A stretch of 64,000 nucleotides of DNA from Laburnicola sp. R22_1 (GCA_014281115.1 JACONQ010000010.1:2604001-2668000), one strand, 5' to 3'; positions 44,391 through 60,469 are shown, numbered from the stretch's first letter. Notes: generated by a model from the sequence alone, not told the origin. Numbers and translations are program-made.

Positions 44391-47300
44391 TGTAGTATAG
44401 TATAATTAACTTTTATTACTTTATACTATAGCTTATATAAGTAGTATATATATAAAAAAGCTATTAGAAATATTAAATTATACTATATAGCTATAGTATA
44501 GTTTAAAATATTCTTTATAGGCTATATAGTATTAAATTAACTATCTAAAAGTAAAAAAATAAAATCTTTTAATTTAAATAATATACTAAAAAAGTAAAGC
44601 CATTTACGTAGTAATTAAAAAGAGTATAAAAAGATTATTATAAAAAATAGTTTATAGACTATACTATACTAAAAATAAAAAAATTTAGTAATTAGTAATT
44701 ATTATTTAGTATTAAGATTATTAAATAGTTATTTTTGTAGGTAATTAACTTTATAAAATTAAAAAGATTACTTATAATAATTTATTAATATTATTAGAAA
44801 TTACTAGCTATTAGCCTATTAAATCTCTAACTATTAGCCTATTAGACCTCTAGCTAGCCTAATATTAATTTAGTCTACGCGCTAGTTCTAGTTTAATAGT
44901 ACTAGCGCACTTTTAGGGCTACTATTATATAGATAGTATAGAGTATTTACTATCTAGTATTCTTATTATAGTAATATAACCTATTTAATAATTAAATCTA
45001 ATTACTCTTTTATATTATACTAGATTTATATAAGTATATTTATAATTTAGTAATAAGCTATAATAAGCTTTTAATTTACTAAATTATAATTTATACTAGT
45101 ATATATTACACTTTTATAATAATAAAAGCTATACCTATAATAGTATATAGTATAAGGGGCTTTAGACTAAGAGGTTAGAGTTGCCTAAGTAAACCTAAGA
45201 ATTTAATAGAGTTTTAAAGGTAACTCTAGCTATTAACTTATATACTCCTAGCTTAGTAGAAGTATAGACTTAGAGCTTTAAAGCTTTAAGGTAGTAGGCT
45301 AAGTAATTAGTAAAAGGGCGCTTAGCCTCTTATATACCCCCAAAAAAAAATTCTAGCGTTATATTCTATACTCCCTATAGTAGTAGCTAGATTCTCTTTC
45401 TACTTATCTAAAATCTTAAGAATATATCTAATACTGCGTATCTAAAATCTTAAAAATATATCTAAATATCTAATACTACGTGTACTAGCGATAGTGCTCT
45501 AAGTATTAATAAGGTTTTTTTTTAGTATACTTTAGCTGCAGAGAGTACTAGGCTCCTATCCTCCTATTTTTAGTAGGCAATCTAGTTATTATATCTAACG
45601 CATTTATATTTATATCTCTTAGTTTCTATAGTATAGCTGCCTATTTTAGTTAAGGATTCGCGCTAGTATTGTTTACTCTAGCTAAGGTAAATAAAAAGAA
45701 ATCTTTACCTTAGTTTTACTTTTCTTCTCTACTCTACTAATATATCTATAATGCTTCTTATTAATATTATACTACACTTCTATTATTCCTTTTACTTTAA
45801 TACTATTTTCGCTACTACTAATTTCTATTATAGGTAGAGCCCTAAGCAACGCGTTATACTAGGCCTTATAACTTTAAGTAAGTGTATAAAGTCTAGCTTA
45901 ACTATAGCTTAGTATTTTCCTATAAAGATTTTAACTTATAGCACTTCTACTTATAATAATAAGCTTTTACTCTCTACTCTAGATACCTATAGTATAAAGG
46001 ACCTTAAGAAGTTTATATATAATAAAACTATAAAGAACTATTTAGAGGTTAGTTCCTTAGTTCTTTTGTATTGTTTTTACTAATTCTAAGTAGTTTTTAA
46101 GCATCTAAGCTATAATTAAAAGACTCTTAAAGCTATCTATATAATATCTAAAAACTTTATTTTTAAGGCTGCCTATCTTTATAAGAGGCCCTACTAGTGC
46201 TACCTTAAGTAATTTGCTCTTTATATATAGAGGCTTATAAGAAAAAGTATAACTATAAGGCTTATACTCTCTACTCTAGTAAGTGCTTAAATAAGGTATA
46301 ATAATTCTCTAGTAAACCTCTTTTTTACTAATTTATATCCTAGATCTAGGATAGCTTATAAGAGAACTTTGCTAAAACTAAGTTAATTAATTTTATTCTA
46401 AAATATACTCTTTATAGTAAGGGTTATATTAGTAAGCCTTTTATTAATTTTTAGTAAGCTTATCTTAACTTCTTTATCTATAAGTATAGCTTCACTATCT
46501 AAAGTGCTTAATCTAAAACTTAGAAAGTAAATAATACTAATACTAAATATTTTAGATAGGATATAAAGCTTTTATATTAAATTCTTATAGTTTAATAAAA
46601 TACTTACACTGCTCTCTAAGCTCTTTATAATAAATTTACTATAAGTTCTAGATTTTAGAGTTGTCCTCTTTAGCTAATATTATACTATAGCTGCTTATTC
46701 CTTCTATTTTACCTATTCTTAAGCCTTCCTATAAAGATCTAGTTAAGCTTATTCTTAATATTATAAAGACTATCTACTTTAGTAAAATATTAGAAGGTTA
46801 TAAAATTGCCGCTCTTCTAAAGTGTATTAAAAGGATTCTAGGCTATGCAGCTATTAGTCCTAATTAGATCGCTATTCGTTATAAGAAGGTTAAAGGGATA
46901 GTCTTTAATCCTACTCTAGGTAAAGGTAAGTCTATTAAGGAGAAGTAGTGTTTTTATTTATTCTTCTAGAATATTAGAATTTTTCTGCCCTCGTATCTAG
47001 CTCTATTATAGGGGTCTAGGGGCGTTTTTCTAAGTAGTTTATAACTTTATAGATATAGCTAAGCTATAAGCTTAGCTTCTTAAATATTTAGTATCTTTAG
47101 TAATATTATATCTATTTCTCTCTTTTATAATATCTTCCTCTAAATAGCCTCCCTTCTTTACTTTCTAATCGCCCTACTTTTTATTACTTAGAATCTATAC
47201 TATTTTATTATAGAAAGAATAATTCTTTCTTCTTTTACCTACTTATATTAGAGTTAACACTTCTAAATAGTCTATTATACTTTCTTAAGTATTTTCTACT

Positions 47301-48000
47301 CTTCTAAGCGGATTATAGTTTTATTTCCTACTAACTCCTAAGTAATTAGTAAGGGAGGCTAGAGGTCTAAACTTATTCTAACCTCTTTTTAGTAGGAGCC
47401 TTTTAAGTTCTTTACTAAAGATTTAACTCCTATACTAGAAGCTATAGTATATTTATTAGTTAGGAAAGTTCTTATAAAAATTTGCAAGTAACTTTCTATT
47501 ATTATTTTAGAATAGAGAGGTGTATATTTTCTAGTAATCTAATGCCTTTATAGTAAAGAGATTTATAGTAGGTTCCTAAGTTAGATTAGTATTATTTAAC
47601 TACTTAACTTAATAAAGTAATCTCTATAGCCCTCTCCCCCTTTAGATAGGTTTCTTAGCTAGGATATCTTTTATAACCTATTTCTCTTTTCCTTTAATAA
47701 TAATAGCCTCTAGTTTCCTATTATCTATAACTTAGCTAGAAAGAGGATCTTCTTTAGCTAAGTAGAGATAATTTACTAAGAACACTAAGTAGACTCTAGA
47801 TAAAATATCTAGCTCTACATTATAAAAGTCTACTACTTATATAACTATAAACTTTGTATTTTTCTAGTCTATCTTTTTATTAGGTTAGAAGTTAGATAAG
47901 TAGTCCCTATACTAGAGCTAAACTTTATCTCCTTTCTTTAATACTAGGGCGTCTCTCTAGTGCTAGTTTACCTACTATTCCTACTTTTATTAGAGCTTAG
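44391..48000. other. RIP-decayed AT-rich block
   Basis: TA-rich sequence with stops in all frames. It includes an inverted copy of the TGTGGCGTTAAT-family repeat at about 44565-44660 (GTAGTAATTAAAAAGAGTAT). Much of the rest may be the 3' part of the Gypsy element read at 50-51 kb on the minus strand, but no integrase motif could be confirmed. Confidence 0.5.
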
Positions 48001-48005
48001 CTATT

Positions 48006-48999
48006 TGTGAAAAGTGGATAAATAGATAAGAAGGTGATCGAGTTGGTATTGTTAAACTGGTTGATTAATTTCAATAAACTGGCTACCTAGCAATCTATAT
48101 ACAAAATAATTTAGACTAACGAACACTTAGTTTTGTATAGTTTAATTATGCCTTTAACTTTTATGCGTGCTAGTGTTTTAAACTAATGTTTAAACTAGTG
48201 TTTTATATGCAATAGTGTTTTATATGCGAGCTATTGTTTTATATGCAGACTAGTATTTTATATGCAAGGTATTATATACAAACTAGTGTTTTATATGCAA
48301 ACTAGTATTTTATATGCAAACTAGTGTTTTATATGCAAACTAGTGTTTTATATACAAACTAGTGTTTTATATACAAACTAGTGTTTTATATACAAACTAG
48401 TGTTTTATATATAAGCTATTGCAAACTTTGTTTTACTATTGCTTAGTTGTAACGTTAATAATAAACGCCTTATTTTAGAATAATTTATTACTCCTTAGTT
48501 TATTATACGCTAATGTATTTTATATTATAAAACAAGTCCTTTATATGTTATATTTTGTTTTTTAGTAATAAGTAATTTAATACATATAATATTGCCTTGT
48601 TTAGTATATTCTTTTTAGCAATTGCTTAAAATTGTTAAAGCGCTTGATTACGACAAGTTTGTCAAAAGTTATTAATTTAGAAAAATTAATTACGAGCTTA
48701 TTTATATTACGATAACGTATTTTATAATATTTATTAGGTTAGTTTTATATTATATTTTGGTTTTAGTTTTAAGTAATTTAATATATATACTATTAGATTT
48801 CTTACAATTATCTTTTAGTAAACTTTTTGTACGTTACTTAAAGTTGACTTTGGCTTTAATTTTAACTTATTGTCGGAACGACTATTTTAGTTTATTTTTA
48901 GGTAGCTTATAGTTATTTATCTATTTATCTTTTATTATAACAGCGAAATTCTAACATGTTATTTTATTATTTATTTTACTTACTAATATAGTTTTAACA
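48006..48999 (-). mobile_element. Solo LTR of the Copia element, with 5-base target duplication
   Basis: A 994-base LTR, inverted relative to the LTRs at 52.2 and 60.5 kb. On the plus strand it begins TGTGAAAAGTGGATAAATAG and ends GTTTTAACA. CTATT flanks it on both sides (48001-48005 and 49000-49004), a perfect 5-base duplication that fixes the LTR ends as TGTTAAAAC...TTTTCACA. Inside, about ten copies of an 18-21-base unit (GCAAACTAGTGTTTTATAT) lie at roughly 48180-48420. Confidence 0.93.
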
Positions 49000-49004
49000 C
49001 TATT

Positions 49005-51080
49005 TTAGCTTAGATAAATATAAAAACTTTTTAAAACTTCTATAGCAAAGCTTTAGCAAACTTTACTAGTTATAGATTTTACTAATAATAGTTAATAGCT
49101 TTTATCTTTATCTCTAGCTTAACTAGGTCTATATTATACCTATACTAAAGGAAAAATAGTGCTACTTTAGTAAAAGTGGCTTCCTGCCTATTAATAGCTA
49201 TTTACACTATAGGGTAGTATAGGGCCTAGTCTTTCTAATCCTATTATATAAAGGCGTAAAGGTAGGCTTTAATTATAGAGTTTATATATTATATAGTGCT
49301 ATTAGTCTTTAGGTGCTTAAAGAAGAATAATCTCCTCTACATCTTTATTCCCTTATATAGATGTCTTTGGAAGTTACTTATAAATTAACCTCTTTAGTTA
49401 GAGGTTATAGTGTTAGAGAGCTAATAGTAGACTATAATATAATAAAGGAACACCTCTACTATAGTTTTTATCTCTAAGTCTAGTAAAGAGACTAAAACTA
49501 TTTCTTTTTCTAGCCTATTATACACTACTATTATATTTACGTTCCTTTTACTTATAAGGAGCTTAGTAATAAAGTCTATAGAGATCTTCTTTTATATCTA
49601 GTTAGGGAGGGAAAGAGGTTTTAGCAATTCTTATTTTATATCCCTTTATAGCTTAGTTCTTCTATATATATTATAGTTCTTAATAATTTTATAAATAAAG
49701 TTTAATATCCCTAAAAAAAAGTAAAATCTAGTAACTATTTTATAGGTAATTTCTCTTTCTAGGTGCCTAGATATAAAGAAGTTATTAACTACAGCAACTA
49801 GCGTTATTCATAAAGGTTTTTAGTTAGAGACCTATCTTTATTTCTAGTACTAAAAGTAACTAGTGTTATTAATATTGCACTCTTATATAGTAACCTTTAC
49901 GTTTAAGAAGAAGAACAAAGTACGCCTATAGTAAAAAACGCACTTTTACTTTCCTTAGTATAAAATCTCCCTTTAAGCTATAGAACTATAGTTTATCTAA
50001 GTTTTAATCACCTAGAAAGTGCTCTTTAGGTCTAGAAGAAAACTTTTTTAATAAGTAAAGAGAAGAAAGCTAGTGTTCTTTGCATTTAGCTCTACTCTCT
50101 TTTTTCCTAAAAGAATTAAGCCTCCTAAGTAGTGCTTATATTACTAAGGCTATAAATATTTAAAGCCCTATATTTATATTTTTTAAAAGGACTTTCTTAA
50201 GAAGTTAGATTTCTTAGAACTTAATCTAGTTATCTTTAGCATCTATAGGCATGTCTTACTAGTATTAAGAAATGGCGTCTACCCTTAAGTTTATAGTCCC
50301 TAGTTTATATTAGAATATTATATTATACTTACTAAAAGTATTAGTCTAGCATATATACCTCTTATTTAACTTTTTAGACTTTATAAAGTATATAAAGTTT
50401 TTATAATTAGTATATATAAGCATGTAAGGAATAGCCTAGAGTATATTATATTACTTTTCTATTGCTTTAATTACTATAAGTATCTCTTTATTATAAATTA
50501 TATAGTTTGCCTCTATAAAGATGTGTTTAGTAAAAAAGTAGGCAATTAGCCTAAGAACTCTATCTATATTAAATTATAAGAAGCAGGCACTAAAGGCCTA
50601 ACCTAAAAAGTTAGCCTCTAATACCCCTTCTTTCTTAAAATTAAAGTAGGCTAGTATAGGCTTAGTGTAGAACACCCTCTTTAGGTAGTTAAAGGCCTAC
50701 TATTACTTCTGCCTTTATAAAAGAGAGTTTCCTTTCTAGTTAACTTTATTAAGAGAGATACTACTTCTAAGAAGTTTTTATAAACCTTTAGTAAAAGTTA
50801 GCAAATATAGTTTTATCTTACCTAATCTTTCTACTACCTATTATACTTTATTCTAATAGTCCTTTAAAGATCTACTAGAAAATATAAAGATATTATCTAT
50901 ATAGATAGAGTAGAAGTTATCTAAGTACTCTCTTAAAATATAGTTAATATATCTCTAGAAGGTGCTTAGTATATTAGCTAGTCTAAAGGGGACTATTAGC
51001 TACTTATACAACCTAAATTAGGTTTAGAAGACTATTTTCTATTTCTTTTTTTTTACTATTCTTAGCTTATAATGTAAGGG
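49005..51080 (-). pseudogene. Gypsy-type retrotransposon pol remnant
   Basis: On the minus strand the reverse transcriptase core is readable between about 51050 and 50860: VPFRLANILSTF (from PFGLxNAPATF), INYILREYLDNF and IYIDNIFIFSS, where the catalytic YxDD motif reads YIDN (a G-to-A change). Downstream the RNase H linker is recognisable (NYLKRVFYTKPILAYFNFKK). Stops are frequent. The segment below 50.3 kb should hold RNase H and integrase but is too mutated to read, and the solo Copia LTR at 48-49 kb is probably inserted into the same element. Confidence 0.75.
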
Positions 51081-52196
51081 AGCAATTGGGCTCAATCATT
51101 AAATAGGCTAAATTGCTATAATAAGGATACTAGGTGTCACATACCACCCGTATAATAGTAGCCCTAAGGGCGCGCTAGTACTATCTAATTAGGACTAGTG
51201 CGCGGGGCCAGATTAACGTTAGGCTAACTGGATTAGATTAACGTCGAGCCGACTGGAGGTCCAATGGGCTAATAGGCGGCAATTCCTAATATTACCCCCT
51301 CTAAAAGCCTTAGCTCTAGCAAGGCAAGAATATATTAGAGGCGCTAATTATGTGACTTAACAAATACTATAAATTACTAGGATTTATTATAAACTATTAT
51401 AGACTCTTTAGAACTATTTAGAACTATCTAGAAATATTATAATAGAATAAATAACTATTGCAGATAATCTCCCCTAGTACACAAGCTAGTAAAGTAAGCA
51501 CTCTCTCTACCGCGCGTTATAGTGGTTACATTTAAAACAATAAGACAACCTAGGCGTTTCTATTAGGTATAGCCTAGAGAGAGACATATTACCTAAAAAG
51601 ATTATTTAAAAGATCTAAATAGCGGGCGCGCTATATGCCTATTCTAGTAGCTTTGTAGTATAAAATTATCTTAAGAGGTACCTTAATCCCACGCGTGTGC
51701 GTATATAGGGGCTAAAAGCTTAGAGTCCTCTACTCTATTATCTCTTAGGTATATTACTATAAGGTTCTTATATAACGCTAGGTCCTTATATAGTGCGTGC
51801 AGACCTAGCTTACTATTATTATTATAATAGTACTCCTCTATAGCCTTCTTATAACCTAGCATATCTATATATAGTTGCTACTTAGAATTAGCGTTCTATT
51901 TAGGGGAGTTTTTATACCTAACTTTATATATAAGTAGTTTTTTATTACCTATTAAAGAGTCCTTATAATAGTAGTTAACTTTACTATTTATAATAAAGTT
52001 GATGAAATAGTTCTGCAATCTTACTAGAGGGATAATAGGCGCGTTTATTACGACTATGCCCTCTTTATTAGGTAAGTAGATAGCGTAGGAAGTGTTATAG
52101 AGTAGCTAGGCGTAAAACTATAGATAGATATTATAGTAGCTAGTTAATAGCTTAAGTTAGTACGTATAATTATTAAAAACTTTAGCTATTAGAAAT
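51081..52196. other. Less decayed segment, possible LTR of another retroelement
   Basis: Composition is clearly higher in G and C from about 51080 to 51350, beginning near TGTCACATACCACCCG at 51114, with an imperfect palindrome (GCGCGCTAGTACTATC ... GGACTAGTGCGCGG) and CCTAATATTACCCCCTC. A sequence near 51405-51470 recurs inverted near 61520-61565. TG at the left suggests an LTR start, but its end and partner are not identified. Confidence 0.4.
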
Positions 52197-52986
52197 TGTT
52201 AAAACTATATTAGTAAGCAAAATAAATAATAAAATAACATGTTAGAATTTCGCTGTTATAATAAAAGATAAATAGATAAATAACTATAAGCTACCTAAAA
52301 ATAACGAAAATAGTCGTTCTAATAATAAGTTGCAATTAAAGCCAAAGTTAACTTTAAGTAACGCATAAAAAGTTTACTAAAAGATAATTGTAAGAAATCC
52401 AATATTATATATATTAAATTACTTAAAACTAAAAACAAAATATAATATAAAACTAACCCAATAAATATTATAAAATACGCTATCGTAATGTAAATAAGCT
52501 CGTAATTAATTTTTCTAAATTAATAACTTTTAACAAACTTGTCGTAATTAAGCGCTTTAACAACTTTGAGCAATTGCTAAAAAGAATATACTAAACAAGG
52601 CAATATTATATGTATTAAATTTCTTATTACTAAAAACACAATATAACATATAAAAGACTTATTTTATAATATAAAATACATTAGCGTATAATAAACTAAG
52701 GAGTAATAAATTATTCTAAAATAAGGCGTTTATTGTTAACGTCACAACTAAGCAATAGTAAAACAAAGTTTGTAATAGCTCGTATATAAAACACTAGTTT
52801 AAATATTAGTTTAAAATACTAGTATGCATAAAAGTTAAAGGCATAATTAAACTATATAAAACTAAGTGTTCGTTAGTCTAAATTATTTTGTATATAGATT
52901 ACTAGGTACCTAGTTTATTAAAATTAATCAACTAGTTTAACAATACCAACTCGATTACCTTCTTATCTATTTATCCACTTTTTACA
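52197..52986 (+). mobile_element. LTR of the Copia element, plus orientation
   Basis: A 790-base LTR running from TGTTAAAACTATATTAGTAA to CCACTTTTTACA (CA end mutated from TTCACA). It is collinear with the 60.5 kb LTR but has lost most of the internal 18-21-base tandem units. Its 5-base flanks (GAAAT left, ATAAC right) do not match each other or the right flank of the 60.5 kb LTR (CTATA), so it cannot be shown to be the 5' LTR of the Copia copy below. Confidence 0.85.
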
Positions 52987-53017
52987 ATAACTTAGTTATG
53001 CTAAATCGTAAACTATC

Positions 53018-53190
53018 TATTAACTACCATTAATAACACTCCTATAAAGAAAGTTAATAATAAAATTATTATTATTTTCTGAATATTATATTACTACTAC
53101 TATATACTAGGTACTAGGTTTTAGTGCCTTTTATTTTACTCCTCTCTGTGTATAGTATAGACTTAACCTTAGTTAGGATTTTTATATAAT
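53018..53190 (-). repeat. SINE-like copy, minus orientation
   Basis: Related to the 37528-37718 insert over its full length, with mostly C/T and G/A differences. Beyond the 3' end it shares a further ~25 bases (TTAGCATAACTAAGTTAT on the minus strand) with the copy at 54775-54968, which the 37.5 kb insert lacks. Confidence 0.65.
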
Positions 53191-53191
53191 A

Positions 53192-54775
53192 AAGATGTTT
53201 AATATAGGTAAGAGTATCTAAGGGTATTAAGGTTTTAATATTACTATATAATAGCATTATATAGAACTTACGTAATGCCTATACGCTATGGCCTATACGC
53301 TATAGAATCTTCTTCTTTTATTCATACCTCTTCTAGACATAAGCAATTATTACTAAAGTTAGTTTTATTATATATTTTCTTTTCTTATACAATTACCCTA
53401 TATACCCTCTACACTTGCTAGTATAAAGTATTAGATATTAATATCTATATAGCTAGCTATAGAGCACTCTTTACACTTGCTAGTATAGAGTATTAGATAT
53501 TAATATCTATAAAGCTAGCTATAGAGTATCTCTTTAATACTAATTAGTAGTTAACTAACCTTTAATTATAAATTAGTAAGAGTAAAAATAGATTATATAA
53601 ATTATTATTAGCTATAATTTATTTTATTATACTGTATTCTCTATATAAAAGAGGATAGTAAATTAAACTTTTATACAGTTAATATGTAGATATTACTACT
53701 ATATAAAATAAAGAAAGCGATTATATAAAATATATAAAACCTATTTTTATTTATAGAAATAGTAAATTAATTCTTTTATTAAGTTAGTAAGTAGATATTA
53801 CTACTATATAGGATTTAAAAGGAGATAGTATACTAAGTACACTACTAGTAACCATATAAATATATAGTTAGATAATAATAAATTTTAATAAAGTGCAACT
53901 CTTTATATAACTAATCTATTAAATAAACTAATTATATAATAGCTACCCCTACTACCTTATAAGAAGCCCCTACTACCTTGTATAAAGTTCTTACTACCTT
54001 ATAAGATAACACTAATATGTCTAAGTATACTAGACTATATAATTAGTATATTAAATAGATAGAAATATTAGAGGAAACACTAGGCTAGTAAATAGGTTCG
54101 GGGTACCTAGCTTTGGTATAGGGTTAGGTTAGGGTCGTATAGACCTTAGGTATTGGTTGGGTTAGGTTGTATAAACCTTAGGTATAGATTAGGTTAATTA
54201 TATAAGACTCTAGCCTAATTATATAAGACCCTAGTTTAATTTAATATTATTTAAAATATATTTTTAATTAATTATAATAGCTATTTATTACAAACTAAAT
54301 AGGTACTCTAGGGTTAGGGTAGGGTAGAGTCTTACGTAATCTAGGGCTAGGTTAGAGTTAGAGTCTTATATAAGTAGGGTTAGATTAGGGTTAGGTTAGA
54401 TTATATAAGACTTTAACTCTAACCTAACTCTACTTATATAAGACTCTAACTCTAACCTAACCTATACCTATTTGCTAGCCTAAAAACACTATATATGAGA
54501 ATAAGATTAATATAATAAATAATTCTTCTTAGTTAGAAATATAATTATACGTAGTATATACTATTACTAAGTATTATATATTATACTAAAAAGAGACAGC
54601 TTTCTTAGAGTTATTCTAGGAAGACTTTAAAGGATAGGAAGAACACTATTTTTTAGAATTAGGCTATGCGTATAAGAAAGAGAGAGGTTATAGTAGTTCT
54701 AAAAAAGAGTATTAAGCTAAGGGTAGATACTAGAGCTATAAGTGCTAGCAAACTATTAAAGATTTTTATAATACA
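53192..54775 (-). repeat. Repeat unit B (inverted copy of unit A)
   Basis: Reverse-complement match to 36885-38205. It contains the fold-back insert 54081-54481 that unit A lacks, and lacks the SINE-like insert present in unit A. A local ~75-base segment with AGATATTAATATCTAT and TAGCTAGCTATAGAG is duplicated in tandem at about 53410-53530. Confidence 0.75.
54081..54481. mobile_element. Fold-back element 1 with telomere-like motifs
   Basis: A 401-base element with ends TAGGCTAGTAAATAGG and CCTATTTGCTAGCCT. Both halves are full of degenerate GGGTTAGG/TTAGGTTAGG or CCTAACCTAA motifs, so the element can fold on itself. Comparison with the empty locus in unit A (GAGGCAATACTACGTAAGAG) shows this is an insertion; the flanks GGAAACAC and AAAAACAC look like an 8-base target duplication with two G-to-A changes. 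Confidence 0.8.
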
Positions 54776-54968
54776 GAAATTCTAACTAAGGTTAAGTCTA
54801 CACTATATATAAAGAGGAGTAAAATAAAAGGTACTAAAATATAGTATCTAGTATATAGTAGTAGTAATAAAATATACACAAAATAATAATAATTTGTTAT
54901 TAACTTTCTTTATAGTAGTATTATTAATAGTAGTTAATAGATAGTCTACTATCTAGCATAACTAAGTT
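54775..54968 (+). repeat. SINE-like copy, plus orientation
   Basis: Same sequence family as 37528-37718 (AATTCTAACTAAGGTTAAGT, AAATATACACAAAATAATAA, GTAGTTAATAGATAGT). With the inverted copy at 53018-53190 it brackets repeat unit B. Confidence 0.65.
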
Positions 54969-54969
54969 A

Positions 54970-55650
54970 TATATTATCTCTTAACTAGTAGACTATTAGA
55001 GAGCTATAGTAGACTTATATAAAGTTGCAACCGTAAGAGTAGTATAGATAATAAAACACTTAACTATAGTTTAGTTATTATACTTATAATCTAGTAGTAG
55101 TGCAACTATAGTTTGCTATATGTATAGCGTATAAAGTCTACTTTTTATAATATTATAAACGCCTAGAACACTAAATCTTTATCTCTTTATCTATTATATT
55201 TAGTGATATAATAATTTTCTAGCAACCTAATATTGCGTCTAAATCTAATACCTACAGCAATATAGCTATTATTAAATTTAGTTAGGGCATAGATAACTAG
55301 CTAGGCAAAGTTAAAGATAATTTCTAGAGATTTAGCGACTTTATACAACTAAAAGAATTATTAGAGAGGCCTCTAAAGCTTATCTTTAAGTACCCTATTA
55401 GTAACATCTTTAGGCTAATTTGCTACGCTTTGTGCCTCTAGATTCTAGAGTATAAGGCACTTCTTTAGTACCTAGATATTAGTAGAGACGCAGTCTTTAT
55501 AACGCAATAATAGTATAATGTAGAGATTATGCTATAGAACCTTAAAAATATAATTAAAAATACAGGTAATAAGGTGCTAGTAAACTATATAAAGTAGCCT
55601 AAGGCAATATAAATACTACTTATATAATACTATTTTTACTAGCTTACTTA
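54970..55650. other. AT-rich decayed sequence
   Basis: TA-rich. Weakly protein-like on the plus strand near 55270-55500 (a possible GAG-like reading with stops), not assignable. Confidence 0.4.
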
Positions 55651-56112
55651 TAGACTAGTAAATAGGTTCGGAATACCTAGATTAAATATAGAGTTAGGTT
55701 AGGGTTGCATAGACTATAGGTATAGGTTAGGTTAGATTATATAGACTTTAGGTTAGGTTAGGTTAATTATATAAGACTCTAACTCTAATCTAACCTAACC
55801 TAACCTAATCTAACCTAATTATATAAGACCCTAGCCTAATTATATAAAACCCTAGCTTAATTTAACTTAGTTTAATATTATTTAAAATATATTTTTAATT
55901 AATTATAATAGCTATTTATTATAGACTAAATAGATATTCTAGAGTTAGGTTAGGGTAGAGTCTTATATAATCTAGAGTTAGATTAGAGTTAAGATCTTAT
56001 GTAAGTAGAGTTAGGTTAGGGTTAGGGTCTTATATAATCTAACCTAACTCTAACCTAACTTTACTTATATAAGACTCTAACCCTAACCTAACCTATACCT
56101 ATTTGCTAGCCT
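55651..56112. mobile_element. Fold-back element 2 with telomere-like motifs
   Basis: A 462-base relative of 54081-54481, with ends TAGACTAGTAAATAGG and CCTATTTGCTAGCCT. The flanks GCTTACTTA and ACTTACTTA suggest a 9-base duplication with one G-to-A change. The interior again contains GTTAGGTTAGGGTT and CTAACCCTAACCTAACC in opposed halves around a shared AT-rich centre (AATATTATTTAAAATATATT). Confidence 0.8.
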
Positions 56113-56978
56113 ACTTACTTAATATCCTATATATAGATACTAAGGCTAATTCTAAAAATACTAGAGCTAACTAAGTTATTATATAACTCTAAATAGAGTA
56201 AGCTACTACTACTATAGGTACCTATATAGCTATAGGTTCTTATAGATATCTTAAGAAAACCTTTATATAAATACTAAGAATAATCTTATTTATATAAATA
56301 ACTAAATAAATTACTACTCTTTATATATAGTACCTAACTACTATTTTGCCTATTTATTTATAACTATTAAACACTATATATAATAGAGCCACTACTAGTT
56401 AAACGCAAATTATAGGCACTATACTAATCTATACTACCTAAGCCTATATACTATAATCTAACCTATATAAGCACCGCAAGATCTCTAAGATTAGATAGAT
56501 TAATAGGAAGGATAACCCTACTAATGCCTATATAAAGAAGACCCTAAACTAGACTCTAAAGTTCTTAATCTTTACTAACACCTTTGTAATAGTTCTATAC
56601 TAGCCTCCCTGCCAAGCACACCCTATTACCTTTCTTTTACACCCTATTTCCCCTATCTGCGCCTTTTACTTTTCTAAAGGCGCCTTTCCTAGTTAGTATT
56701 AGCGTGTAGCTAGTGTGGACCTATGCCCTACACTGCCCTCTATATAAGAAAGGGCTCTCTATGTCCCTTTCTTATCTACTATCTTAGAATAGTATTAATT
56801 TAACTAGCTCTTTTAACTATTCCAGCTATTTCTAATAGGCTAGCCCTATAAGACTATATACCGCCCTTATATTATTCTAAGATTAATCTTTTTATTTAGC
56901 TATAAATAGCAATATAATATCTACTCCTCCCTTAAGACGCTGCCTATAAGTAGTTAAATTAGTAGAAGTTTTACCATA
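56113..56978. other. AT-rich sequence with a possible promoter-like patch
   Basis: Mostly TA-rich. At about 56600-56790 composition rises and CTATATAAGAAAGGGCTCTC occurs, resembling an LTR promoter region, but no LTR boundaries were found. Confidence 0.35.
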
Positions 56979-57225
56979 TTAGTTACTAGTTATACTAGGC
57001 AATTACCTAAGGTCTGTAAGACTACTAATATAACTCCTTTGTCTACTATAAGTAGGTAAGAGTATATTAGTTTATTAGTTACTAGTTATACTAGATAGTA
57101 GTTCTGCGCTAAGGTTTATAAGACTACTAATACAACTCCTCTGCCTACTATAAGTAGATAAGAGTGTATTAGGTTAGTTACTAGTTATACTAGATAGTTA
57201 TTATACTACCTAAGGTCTACTCTAG
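56979..57225. repeat. Tandem repeat of ~100-base unit
   Basis: Two full units and part of a third, starting near 56979, 57081 and 57178. Each contains TTAGTTACTAGTTATACTAG; the full units contain AAGACTACTAATA and CTACTATAAGTAGGTAAGAG. Confidence 0.85.
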
Positions 57226-57236
57226 CTTGGCAGTCC

Positions 57237-57431
57237 GTGCAACGCGTTACTTTATGTAACACTCCGCCATGCAACACTCTAACTTCAACGCGCCATATCT
57301 CTACTAATATAGATCTAATTAAGGCTGCGATAGTAGTAATTAAATTGCGAGAGCTCGGAGAATCTTTCTTATATAGACAGGTTGCAAAGGATTACAGTGT
57401 TGTGACTTCTACACTAACGCGTCGGCACTAA
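57237..57431 (+). pseudogene. N-terminal HTH fragment of a DDE transposase
   Basis: Open frame of 64 codons whose second half, AAIVVIKLRELGESFLYRQV and AKDYSVVTSTLTRRH, matches the N-terminal helix-turn-helix of fungal pogo/mariner-type transposases (pattern ...SYxxIAKEYGVxRSTLxRRH). It stops at 57429-57431 and is followed one base later by Copia pol sequence, so the transposase has been truncated. Base composition is higher in G and C than in the flanking repeats. Confidence 0.6.
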
Positions 57432-57432
57432 G

Positions 57433-60356
<2,924 letters not shown>

Positions 60357-60469
60357 TAATAATACCTATAACTATATATTTCAAAATCTTAATATAAAAT
60401 AAAAGAGTTAAAACTATAGTAGTAATAAGCAAAATATCCTAAATAAAGCATATATTGCTTACGGGGACG

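Noticed and set aside
54081..56112. Interstitial telomere or chromosome-fusion scar
   Set aside because: The TTAGGG-like motifs are degenerate, occur in opposed halves within elements with constant ends and flanking duplications, and are repeated at two sites; a mobile element explains them better.
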